Of a stretch of DNA of 64,000 bases, positions 24,665 through 34,800 are shown one piece after another. The stretch comes from DATFVA01 sp963711455 (GTDB lineage Bacteria > Bacteroidota > Ignavibacteria > Ignavibacteriales > Ignavibacteriaceae): positions 806,001 to 870,000 of the forward strand of contig CAVQEH010000006.1 of NCBI GenBank assembly GCA_963711455.1. The letters run 5' to 3'. The notes below the pieces were generated by a model, which was given only the letters and a program-made list of their open reading frames with translations, was not told the origin of the DNA and did not search any database. Numbering within the stretch: the first letter of the stretch is position 1; every line of letters starts with the position of its first letter. Both the position numbers and the translations under genes were made by a program.

Positions 24665-27600
24665 ATGAATTGCCTGCGATTCTCTACCATTATTGTTTGT
24701 ATTATAATTTTTTTTGTAAAACAAACCACCTCTCAAACAACTGATTTTAAATTTAATCAAATAGGTCTTGAACAAGGTCTTTCTCAATCAACTGTAAACT
24801 CAATTGTCCAGGATAAACAAGGGTTCATGTGGTTTGGAACCCAGGATGGGTTAAATCGATATGATGGGTATTCAATCTTGGTGTTCAAACACAGTGCTTC
24901 AAACTCAAATTCTCTTGCCGATGACAATGCATTCAGTTTAATCAATGACCGCGACGGAGATTTATGGATCGGTACAAGATATCATGGTTTGGACCGTTAT
25001 GAAATTTCAAAGAACAGGTTCATTCATTACAAACATAATGAGGTGAATAATACAACTATTAGTGATGATTACATTACAACAATTTTTGAAGACTCGGAAG
25101 GTGCCATTTGGGCCGGAACCCGAAACAAAGGTTTGAATAAGTTTAACAGGGATACTAATACATTTACCAGGTTTTTATATGACGCTGAAGATACAACAAG
25201 CCTAAGCAATAATATTGTGTGGGCTATTTCGGAGGATCGATCAAAAAATCTATGGATCGGTACCGGTGATGGAATATGCAAATTAGAAAAAAAATCCGGG
25301 AACAATATTTATTTCAAACGATATAATCTGTTCAATTCATTAATTGGAAAGAGAGGACATTTGAATGTTGTATCTCTTTTTACTGATCACCAGGGAACGA
25401 TTTGGATCGGTACGTGGGGGTCAGGATTATTATCATTTGATGAGAAATCCAATACTTCAATAAGTTATTTTCATTCTGATTATGACAGAAAATCCATCAC
25501 CAGTAATTTTATCAGATCAATTTATGAAGATTCTGAAGGACATTTATGGATTGCAACTAATGATGGAGGATTAAACCTATTTAATAAACAAACCAAATCA
25601 TTTGTACACGTAAATGACGATATGGTAGAGTCAATTTATGAAGATAAATCCGGAATTGTATGGATGGGAACATTTGACAATGGTGTAAAATCATATGATA
25701 AACGCAAGAATCGTTTTAAGCACTTTTATGACGATCCTAACAATTCGAACGATATGCACGGTAATTGTGTTACTGCATTATTCGTTGACTCAGAAGGTGA
25801 ACTCTGGGCGGGAACATATGACAGCGGGCTGAACCGATTTGATAGATTACGTAATACAGTGACCAATTATAGTTTTGATCCTAAAAATCCAAATAGTATT
25901 AATAATAACAGAATATATTCTATTGGTGAAACATCTGATGGAAATATTTGGGTAGGAACTGACGAAGGGTTAAATCAATTTAATAAAAAAACCGGAAGAT
26001 TTATACATTACATTCATAGTAAAACGAATAATAACACTATCACTAACAACAATATTATTTCTCTTTACATAGACCCCAAGGATAATATCTGGATAGGGAA
26101 CCAGCTTGGCGGTATAGATATTTTTCAACCTTCCAAAAATAAATTTGTGCACTATCTGGCAAATAAAGGAAACTCTAACTCACTCAAAGGAGTTACAGTC
26201 TGTAAAATTTATCAGGATTCAAAAGGTACAATATGGGTGGGGACAATGGATGGCGGACTTTTCCGTTTTATTCCGGGATCCGTTTCCAGTAATGATTCCG
26301 GTTCATTTGTAGGGTATACACCTGCATTAATCGCGAATAAAAGTATAGACAATTCAACTGTCCTTTCTCTCTATGAAGACAATAAAAATATACTTTGGAT
26401 CGGTACTGACGGCGGAGGTTTAAACCGCTTTGATATTAAAAATAACTCTTTCAAATATTTTACCATTGAACAAGGTTTACCCAATAACATAATTTATGGG
26501 ATAGTGCCGGATAATTCGGGAAATCTCTGGCTCAGTACAAACAACGGAATCTGCCGTTTTAACCCCGAGACCGCGATATGCAAGAACTTTAATGTTATGG
26601 ACGGTTTGCAGGCAAATGAATTTAACCAGGGGGCATATTTCCGGAGTAAAGACCGGGAACTTTTTTTCGGTGGAATAAATGGCTTTACGGCATTCTTTCC
26701 TGACAGCATAAGCGATAATCAATACATTCCGCCTGTTTACGTAACTTCCTTTAAAGTATTTAATAAGAATCTTGTACTGCCGGATGTAATTACTGCAACA
26801 AAAAGTATTCAATTGTTATACTCTCAGAATTTTTTCTCATTTGAATTTGCCGCCCTAAACTATACATCTCCGGGTAAAAACCAGTATGCGTACATGCTCG
26901 AAGGATTTGACAAAGAATGGTATAAGCTTACTGCTTTGCAGAGATATGGAAGTTATACCAATCTGGATCCCGGCAAATACGTCCTCCGCATCAAAGGATC
27001 AAATAACGATGGAATCTGGAATGACAAAGGAGCTTCAATTGCAATTGTTGTTGTACCTCCATACTGGATGACCTGGTGGTTTCGCGGGATTTTAATTTTC
27101 GTTATCATTTCTTTTGTCTTTTTCATTTATTACCGAAGGGTTCAGTCTTTGAAGATGGAGAGATCTTTACAACAAGAAGTCTCTCATCGGCTCATTGAAA
27201 AACAGGAAGAAGAACGCACCAGGATTGCACAGGAAATGCATGACAGTCTTGGGCAGGATTTACTCTTTATTAAAAACAGGTTGTTATTAACCATACAAGA
27301 TACCAAGGATGATCCTAAAACATCTGAAAATCTTAACCAGATCTCGGAAGACGTTTCCCAGGCATTAAAATCTGTTCGGGAAATTTCACATAATCTTAGA
27401 CCACCGGATCTTGATCGCCTTGGCTTAAGAGAGACACTTCTTTCACTTTTACTTGCCTTTAGAAAATCGACATCCTTAAAAGTTACAGGAGAAGTGGAAA
27501 ATTTAAATGGTCTTATTCCACCAGAATTGGAAATTAATATTGTACGAATTTTCCAGGAAGCATTGGGGAATATTCTTAAACACTCCGGAGCAACTGAATG

Positions 27601-27868
27601 CCAGGTTCTGATGATTAAGCGGAATGATTCTTTGGATATTGAAATAAGTGATAACGGCAGAGGGTTCGAACCAAATTCTTTCGTAACGGGTAAGGTAAGA
27701 TCTTCAGGCCTGGGTTTAATGGGGATGGTTGAACGTGTAAAGATTCTTGGTGGTAAGATGATGATAAATTCCAGTCCGGGTAAAGGAACAAGGATTGAAA
27801 TATCTATAGCATTAAACCATAACAAAGAAAATAATTTAAATAAGAAAATTGATAATGCTAAAATTTAA
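24665..27868 (+). CDS. Reg_prop/Y_Y_Y sensor histidine kinase (HisKA_3)
   Basis: 1067 residues from ATG 24665, which gives a signal/anchor sequence (MNCLRFSTIIVCIIIFFVKQ). An upstream in-frame TTG at 24611 would put charged and aromatic residues before it. The periplasmic part has about a dozen Reg_prop repeats (D..G.IWIGT..GGL.RFD), forming propellers, then a Y_Y_Y domain (NQYAYMLEGFDKEWY). One transmembrane segment (GILIFVIISFVFFIYY) is followed by a HisKA_3 domain with His859 in AQEMHDSLGQD and a HATPase_c domain (NILKHSG, DNGRGFE, GLGLMGM). It lacks the AraC/receiver end of classical hybrid Bacteroides regulators and instead pairs with the response regulator 55 bases downstream. The signal is unknown. 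Confidence 0.9.
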   Translation: MNCLRFSTIIVCIIIFFVKQTTSQTTDFKFNQIGLEQGLSQSTVNSIVQDKQGFMWFGTQDGLNRYDGYSILVFKHSASNSNSLADDNAFSLINDRDGDLWIGTRYHGLDRYEISKNRFIHYKHNEVNNTTISDDYITTIFEDSEGAIWAGTRNKGLNKFNRDTNTFTRFLYDAEDTTSLSNNIVWAISEDRSKNLWIGTGDGICKLEKKSGNNIYFKRYNLFNSLIGKRGHLNVVSLFTDHQGTIWIGTWGSGLLSFDEKSNTSISYFHSDYDRKSITSNFIRSIYEDSEGHLWIATNDGGLNLFNKQTKSFVHVNDDMVESIYEDKSGIVWMGTFDNGVKSYDKRKNRFKHFYDDPNNSNDMHGNCVTALFVDSEGELWAGTYDSGLNRFDRLRNTVTNYSFDPKNPNSINNNRIYSIGETSDGNIWVGTDEGLNQFNKKTGRFIHYIHSKTNNNTITNNNIISLYIDPKDNIWIGNQLGGIDIFQPSKNKFVHYLANKGNSNSLKGVTVCKIYQDSKGTIWVGTMDGGLFRFIPGSVSSNDSGSFVGYTPALIANKSIDNSTVLSLYEDNKNILWIGTDGGGLNRFDIKNNSFKYFTIEQGLPNNIIYGIVPDNSGNLWLSTNNGICRFNPETAICKNFNVMDGLQANEFNQGAYFRSKDRELFFGGINGFTAFFPDSISDNQYIPPVYVTSFKVFNKNLVLPDVITATKSIQLLYSQNFFSFEFAALNYTSPGKNQYAYMLEGFDKEWYKLTALQRYGSYTNLDPGKYVLRIKGSNNDGIWNDKGASIAIVVVPPYWMTWWFRGILIFVIISFVFFIYYRRVQSLKMERSLQQEVSHRLIEKQEEERTRIAQEMHDSLGQDLLFIKNRLLLTIQDTKDDPKTSENLNQISEDVSQALKSVREISHNLRPPDLDRLGLRETLLSLLLAFRKSTSLKVTGEVENLNGLIPPELEINIVRIFQEALGNILKHSGATECQVLMIKRNDSLDIEISDNGRGFEPNSFVTGKVRSSGLGLMGMVERVKILGGKMMINSSPGKGTRIEISIALNHNKENNLNKKIDNAKI

Positions 27869-27923
27869 ACTATACAAAACAAATTTATTTAGCTGATATA
27901 AATTATAAAATAACATACAAAGA

Positions 27924-28595
27924 ATGACAGAAAGCCTTAATGGATTGGAAAATTCTATTATAACAATTTTACTTGCAGATGATCACCCATTACTACGGAG
28001 TGGTGTAAAAAACATTTTGGAGAAGAAGGAGAATTTGAAAGTAATAGGTGAAGCAAATAATGGTGAAGAGGCACTAATATTAATAGAAAGTTTAAAACCA
28101 CAGATAGCTATTATAGATATAGATATGCCGAAACTTGGAGGATTGCAGGTCGTTCAGGAGACCAGGCGTAAAAATTTAACCGCCCGAATAATTATTCTTA
28201 CGATGTATAATAAGGAAAATATATTTAATAGGGCAATGGATTTAAATGTTATGGGCTATGTAATGAAAGATTCTGCCGCTACTGAAATTGTTGATGCGGT
28301 TATAAGCGTTTCTAAAGGTAATTATTATGTAAGCCCATCAATTTCAGGTCTATTGATCAGCAGGAACCAATTCAATAATTCCGAAGATAAATCCGGGTTA
28401 TCATTATTAACCACGACCGAAAGGAAAATTCTCAAAATGATAGCTGAAAATATGACTTCCAAGGAAATAGCAGACGAACTCTTTGTAAGCACTTATACAG
28501 TAGAGACTCACCGAAAAAATATTTGCCAAAAGCTTGATCTTCATGGAACCAATGCCTTACTACACTTTGTAATTCACCATACAAACGAAATATAA
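27924..28595 (+). CDS. NarL/FixJ-type response regulator
   Basis: 223 residues. The receiver domain (about 12-130) has an acidic pair in LLADDHPLLR, phospho-acceptor Asp65 in AIIDIDMPKLGG, and Lys in VMKDSA. A LuxR-type helix-turn-helix follows (LTTTERKILKMIAENMTSKEIADELFVSTYTVETHRKNI). It directly follows the HisKA_3 kinase, its probable partner, since HisKA_3 kinases usually signal to NarL-type regulators. Target genes are unknown; the adjacent exported-protein genes are plausible. Confidence 0.92.
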   Translation: MTESLNGLENSIITILLADDHPLLRSGVKNILEKKENLKVIGEANNGEEALILIESLKPQIAIIDIDMPKLGGLQVVQETRRKNLTARIIILTMYNKENIFNRAMDLNVMGYVMKDSAATEIVDAVISVSKGNYYVSPSISGLLISRNQFNNSEDKSGLSLLTTTERKILKMIAENMTSKEIADELFVSTYTVETHRKNICQKLDLHGTNALLHFVIHHTNEI

Positions 28596-28721
28596 ACCGG
28601 AATATATCAGCTAACAGGTATCTAACTACCAGAAGGTAGGTATGTGAAATACAAAATTCCCCCGATTGATTTAATTTTTCTCAATTAATAATTTCATAAC
28701 CGATTAAATATAATTATTTCT

Positions 28722-29063
28722 ATGAAATACCTGATAATTGAAGAAAATCGAAAAATGATAAAAATCATTGAAGAAATCATTTCAATAAGTGAGAATAGCT
28801 TTGTTGAATGCACTAATGTTAATGAAGCACTATCCAGTTATTCTGCACACTTACCCGATTTTGTTTTATTGGATATACAGATAAATAAAATGCACGGATT
28901 AGATATCCTGAAAAAATTTCATGTTGAGTTTCCTGCAGCAAAAATAATTATCATAACAGATTATGATACACCTGCAAGTAGGTTTGCAGTAACGAATGAA
29001 GGTGCTTTAGCTTTTATATCAAAGGAAAATCTGTTTGAGTTAAAAAATTATATAAATGTATGA
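28722..29063 (+). CDS. Stand-alone receiver-domain protein
   Basis: 113 residues, a single REC domain with no output domain. Asp51 (VLLDIQINKMHG) is the probable phosphorylation site, Thr/Asp lies in IIITDYDTPASR, and Lys in ISKEN. The usual N-terminal Asp pair is Glu-Glu (LIIEENRKM), which may alter metal binding. It lies 127 bases after the LuxR-type regulator in the same direction. It may act as a phosphate sink or protein-interaction module. Confidence 0.82.
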   Translation: MKYLIIEENRKMIKIIEEIISISENSFVECTNVNEALSSYSAHLPDFVLLDIQINKMHGLDILKKFHVEFPAAKIIIITDYDTPASRFAVTNEGALAFISKENLFELKNYINV

Positions 29064-29197
29064 ATAATTTACACTGTAGTCCTGGAACTCTATAAAATTA
29101 AAAATAAGTTTTTAATTGAAAATAAAAAATGCGTTGGGGATTACCTTTTGGAGGTTTCCCATAGCTTTCTTAAAAAATATTCAGAGAGGAACAAAAA

Positions 29198-31732
29198 ATG
29201 AAGTGCTTCAATGAGGGACTTTTGCTTTTAATCATACTCACCTTCGTATGCCCTGTTAATTATGGACAAATGTCAGATAGTGTTATCACCGAATGGGTAC
29301 AAAGGTTTAATTACTGCGATACATGCTTAACCAATGTTGATGAGGCTCATCATATTGGAATAGATGCGCAGGGAAATGTATACTCGGGGGGGTATAGTAC
29401 AACCACTTCCTGGGGTACTTATACAAACTTTGATTTTTGTGTTATTAAATATAGTCCTTCGGGAGAGCAACTATGGGATGCTCGATACGACGGAGCACAA
29501 CACAGTCAGGATCTTCTTTATGATATGAAAGTTGATGATTCAGGAAATGTTTATGCTACAGGGCCAAGCCTTGAAAATGATCCTAATAATCCGGTCTACA
29601 CTACCGTTAAATGGAATTCTGATGGAGTTCAGCAATGGGTGGCTCACTACAACGGCACTTACCAGACCAGTAGATCCTGGGCTATCTCAATAGATGCTGC
29701 AGGTAATTCTTATGTTACTGGTTCTAGTCTCGAAGGCTCTGATTATGTTATGGCAACGGTTAAGTATGATCCTTCCGGGGTTCAGCAATGGGTGTCAAAA
29801 TATAGCGTTAGTCCTACCCAGGAGGGGGTAGCTATAGTAACAGATAACATTGGAAATGTTTACGTAGCTGGACGTATTTATACAAATGGTAATAATAATG
29901 GTAATGATTACATTACCATTAAGTACAATTCAGCGGGAGTAGAACAGTGGCATCAAATATATAATGGCGCTATCGGCCGGGATGACATTCCTACAGCAAT
30001 AGTACTGGATTCCGACCAGAATATTTATGTAACAGGAAGAAGTAAGAGCCAGGGATTAAATGGATATTGGGACGACTTTTGTACAATTAAATATAATCCT
30101 GCGGGTGATCAGCAATGGATTGCAAGATATGATGGGCCAATACACGGTCCTGATGATGCCAGAGATATTGTCTATGATTCAACTTCTAATGCAGTTGTTG
30201 TAACAGGTTCATCATATTATAATACATCTTTTTCCACATTCCTGACAATTAAATATAATATAACCACAGGTGATACAATCTGGACGGCACGTTATTATAC
30301 CCCTTATGGATCACATGATGGAGCAAATGCAATTACTAATGATGCATTTGGAAATATTTATATAATCGGCGGCAGTATAGGGAACGGAACATTATATGAT
30401 TATGCAACTGTAAAATATGATCAGAATGGAAGGCAGTTGTGGGTTAGAAGATACGATGGGGCCCAGGGACTCGACTATGGATATGACATAGCAGCCGATA
30501 ATACGGGATCTGTATATGTTACAGGTACCAGCCCCGTTTCTCCTACAGGTCCTGATTATTTAACCATAAAATATTCGGAACTAACAACATTCCAACTATC
30601 AGTAAACATTTCTAACGGTTGGAATATGGTTTCAGTACCTGGCATAAACCCCGATGGGCAGGGAGTAAACACGTGGTGGCCTGATCTAACAGGTATTGTT
30701 TACAAGTTTGTTCCTGGCTCCGGTTATAGCGGGATAACAACTACCACACCGGGACAAGGTTATTGGTTGAAGAATACGATAACCAACGTCTATAATACCG
30801 GAGATGAGTGGCCTTCAGGAGGAATACAGGCAGTAGCTCACGATCCTATAAGTGCAGCACAGGGATGGAATATGATCGGTGGATATGAAAATTCTGTCAA
30901 TGCAACAGCATTAACAACTACACCTTCAGGGCAGATAGTATTTCCAATCTATAAATACATTCCGGGATCGGGTTACCAGGCAGCAACCACAATAGATCCC
31001 GGATACGGATACTGGGTAAAAACAGCATCAGCCTGCCAGATAAATGTACCTGATATGATGGCAAAGGGTAATAGTAATATAGCAAACAATTTCAAAGATG
31101 ACCTGCCTATAAGTCAGGTAAACTGGGGAAAGATAACAGTAACAGATGCAGCAGGACAAAGCTACACATTGTATGCTGTAAAGGGACAAGTAGATCTGAA
31201 CAAGTACGAACTTCCTCCTTTACCACCTGCAGGAATATTTGATGCAAGATTCAGCAGCGGAAGAATTGCAGAAGACATAAACAGTGATTTCCAGACAATA
31301 GATATGAGCAGTGTTGTGTACCCTGTAAAAGTAAAAGTAGAGAATATGGATATAAGGCTGCAGGATGTAACAGGGAAAGAGATAAATGTAAATGTTAAAA
31401 AAGGTGAAGAGATAACTATAAGTAACTTAAGTACAAACAAGATAATGGTGTCCGGGAATGTCATCCCCGACAAATATGCATTAGAACAAAACTATCCTAA
31501 TCCATTTAACCCGAGTACAACAATTAATTTCTCACTGCCGGAAGCAGCAAATGTAACCCTGACAATATACAACACTTTGGGACAGAAGGTAACAGAACTT
31601 GTAAACTCGAAACTGGAAGCCGGAAACTACAGCTACCAATGGAATGCAAAATACCTGGCAACGGGAATGTACATATATGAATTAAAGACAGAAAAATTTA
31701 TTTCAATCAAGAAGATGCTTTTGATTAAATAG
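29198..31732 (+). CDS. Exported SBBP-repeat protein with shared module and T9SS sorting domain
   Basis: 844 residues with signal peptide MKCFNEGLLLLIILTFVCPVNYGQ and AGAGG before the ATG. Residues about 40-460 contain about eight SBBP-type beta-propeller repeats with the pattern GNVYVTGxSxxxxxxDYxTIKYNxxGxQQWxxxY. The shared GWNMVS module (about 475-755) and the sorting domain (YALEQNYPNPFNPST) follow. DDLPISQVNWG here is the uninterrupted form of the site that carries a palindromic insertion in the gene at 8540. The function is unknown beyond a likely surface propeller. Confidence 0.86.
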   Translation: MKCFNEGLLLLIILTFVCPVNYGQMSDSVITEWVQRFNYCDTCLTNVDEAHHIGIDAQGNVYSGGYSTTTSWGTYTNFDFCVIKYSPSGEQLWDARYDGAQHSQDLLYDMKVDDSGNVYATGPSLENDPNNPVYTTVKWNSDGVQQWVAHYNGTYQTSRSWAISIDAAGNSYVTGSSLEGSDYVMATVKYDPSGVQQWVSKYSVSPTQEGVAIVTDNIGNVYVAGRIYTNGNNNGNDYITIKYNSAGVEQWHQIYNGAIGRDDIPTAIVLDSDQNIYVTGRSKSQGLNGYWDDFCTIKYNPAGDQQWIARYDGPIHGPDDARDIVYDSTSNAVVVTGSSYYNTSFSTFLTIKYNITTGDTIWTARYYTPYGSHDGANAITNDAFGNIYIIGGSIGNGTLYDYATVKYDQNGRQLWVRRYDGAQGLDYGYDIAADNTGSVYVTGTSPVSPTGPDYLTIKYSELTTFQLSVNISNGWNMVSVPGINPDGQGVNTWWPDLTGIVYKFVPGSGYSGITTTTPGQGYWLKNTITNVYNTGDEWPSGGIQAVAHDPISAAQGWNMIGGYENSVNATALTTTPSGQIVFPIYKYIPGSGYQAATTIDPGYGYWVKTASACQINVPDMMAKGNSNIANNFKDDLPISQVNWGKITVTDAAGQSYTLYAVKGQVDLNKYELPPLPPAGIFDARFSSGRIAEDINSDFQTIDMSSVVYPVKVKVENMDIRLQDVTGKEINVNVKKGEEITISNLSTNKIMVSGNVIPDKYALEQNYPNPFNPSTTINFSLPEAANVTLTIYNTLGQKVTELVNSKLEAGNYSYQWNAKYLATGMYIYELKTEKFISIKKMLLIK

Positions 31733-31804
31733 GATGAAAAAATAGTCAAAGAAAGTTCAATAAAAAATAATAAACAATTATTTTAAATTCATTGTGGAGG
31801 CACT

Positions 31805-34800
31805 ATGTCTTTTAATTTACGTAGATACATTACAAATATTTTCCTCCTAATAACGTTTGCTCTTTTGCAAAATTCTTATGGACAATTATCGGGCACATAT
31901 ACAATACCGGGCAGTCCATTTGCGACGATAAGAGCGGCAGTCGATTCAATGAATCTTGCAGGTGTAGGAGCAGGCGGGGTTACATTCAATGTAACAGCAG
32001 GTTATACAGAAAATATAACAGAGCCAATTATTGTTACCGCTACAGGAACAGAGGGGAACACCATCACATTGCAGAAGAGCGGTAGTGGAGCAGATCCTCT
32101 CGTTACGCGTACAGATGCAGGTACTAATGAGACAATAAATCTCGGCGGATTGGGTGATGCAGTTATTCAGCTTAATGGTTCTGATTATGTTACCTTTGAC
32201 GGTATCGACGTCTCTGCAAGTAATCAGGGTATCGAGTATGGATATATAACCAACAAGCCGAGCGGTACGGACGGCTGTAAGTATGTGACAATTAAGAATG
32301 CAGCAGTTACAATGACCAAAGGGACGAGCGGATACGTGATCGGAATTTATATCAGCAACGGACCTACGGACGTTGCCTCGCCGGCAGGTGTTGCTGTTAC
32401 AGATTCGAGCGGTATTAACTCAAACATTTTAATTACAGGCAACACTGTACAAAACGTGCACGTAGGTGTTTACGAAAGAGGATCGGTTGCCTCGGGATTT
32501 CAGGATAATAATGTAGTGGTAGGGCAAGAGGGTGCAGGTAATGTTATCACAAACTTTGGCGGAGGGTCAGCGACACCAAGTTACGGAGTTTACAATACTC
32601 TTGTGGCTAATCCCACTGTTTCCTATAACACAATAACAAGTGCAGAACATACAGCCAACGTGTACGGTATATATTATCTTGCAGGTATACAGGGGAATGT
32701 AGTTGCAAACAACAACACAATAACCCTATCTAACGTTTCATTATCAACAGGAGCCACATATTATATTTATACTAATGCCAATGCAACTTCAGAGAGCTTT
32801 AATAACAATACATTTGCAGCCGGAACGATATCCGCAACTGGTAATGTTTACTTAATATATACACAGAATTTCACCACATCTATTACTGTTACGGGAAACC
32901 AGACCAGCGGTTCAATAAACAGAACCGGTGCTCTTGGCAATTTCTATTGTTATTATAACTTCGGCAGTCCGACAAGCGGGCTTTCAACCATATCCAACAA
33001 TAATTTCTCAAATATCACTGTCACGGGCACTTCGGGTTTGTATGGCATTTATGATAATACATTTCAACCACATAATCGTATTTGCAGCGGCAATACGATA
33101 GCAAACCTGGCAGGCGGCACAGGGAATACATATTGTATCTATACGGGTGCCACACTTACGAACCAGCTATATGATAACACAGTTCACAGCGTAACAGCCG
33201 GAGGGAATGTATACGGGCTGTATTTTGCCGGGCCAAATGCAACTGCATATAATAATAATGTTTACGAAATAACCACATCGGGTACAATCCTTTATGGTAT
33301 ATATGATGCAGCAGCGGGAACCACAAGCTGTTATAAAAACCAGGTCTACAATCTGACCGGGAATAACGCAAACCAAACATTATATGGTATCTATATAACA
33401 TCGGGGGCAAGCAATAATGTTTATAATAACTTTGTATCCGACTTGAAGACCCCTGTTTCAGGTTCAGCAACCGGATTGGCAGGGATGTATATATCGGGCG
33501 GTACTGCTATAGGTTTATATTATAATACTATATTCCTTAATGCAAGCAGTACAGGTGCAAACTTCGGTTCTGCCGGAATTTATGCAAGCACGACACCAAC
33601 TGTTGATCTGAGAGACAACGTTGTTGTTAATACATCAACACCTGTTGGTGCAGGATTTACCACTGCATACAGAAGAAGTACAAACACATTAACTTCTTAT
33701 GCAGATGTATCTAATAATAATGATTTCTATGCAGGGACACCTTCGGCTGTAAATCTAATTTATTATGATGGTACAGATACTGCCCGGACCATTGAACAAT
33801 TTAAGATAATAGTATCTCCGAGAGACTCGGTATCGTTCACGGAGAATCCACCCTTTGAAAACTCAACTACTCCTCCTTACGATCTTCATATCAATACTAA
33901 TGCTGTAACACAGCTTGAAGCAGGAGGAACACCCGTAAATACTCCAATTGCAATTACAGATGATTTTGACGGTGATCTGAGGAATGCTTCAACACCTGAT
34001 GTCGGTGCTGATGAATTTGTAACTTTGCTGCAATTATCGGGAACCTATACAATACCCGGCAGTCCATTTGCGACGATAAAAGCTGCTGTTGATTCTCTGA
34101 ACCTTGTTGGAGTAGGATCAGGTGGTGTCACATTCAATGTAACAGCAGGATATACAGAAAATATAACAGAACCGATTATTGTTACAGCTAGCGGGACAGA
34201 AGGGAACACCATCATATTGCAGAAGAGCGGTAGTGGAGCAGATCCTCTTGTTACGCGTACAGATGCAGGTACTAATGAGACAATAAATCTCGGCGGATTG
34301 GGTGATGCAGTTATTCAGCTTAATGGTTCTGATTATGTTACCTTTGACGGTATCGACGTCTCTGCAAGTAATCAGGGCATCGAGTATGGATATATAACCA
34401 ACAAACCCAGCGGTACGGATGGCTGCAAGAATGTAACAATTAAGAATGCAGCAGTTACAATGACCAAAGGGACAAGCGGATACGTGATCGGAATTTATGT
34501 CAGCAATGGGCCTACAGACGTTGCCTCGCCGGCAGGTGTTACAATCACAGATTCAAGCGGTATTAACTCCGACATCATAATTACCGGCAACACAGTACAA
34601 AACGTACATGTTGGTGTTTACGCAAGAGGTTCAGGTGCTAGCGGATTCCAGGATAATAATGTAGTTATAGGGCAAACAGGTGCAGGTAATATTATCACAA
34701 ACTTTGGCGGGGGTTCAATGACCCCATCTTATGGAGTTTACATCACTTATGTAACCAATCCCTCTGTTGCTTATAACACAATTACAAGTGCAGAACACAC

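Noticed and set aside
27184..27825. 213-codon open frame on the minus strand inside the sensor kinase
   Set aside because: It lies wholly within the HisKA_3/HATPase coding region, has no recognisable domain and is explained by codon bias of the real gene.
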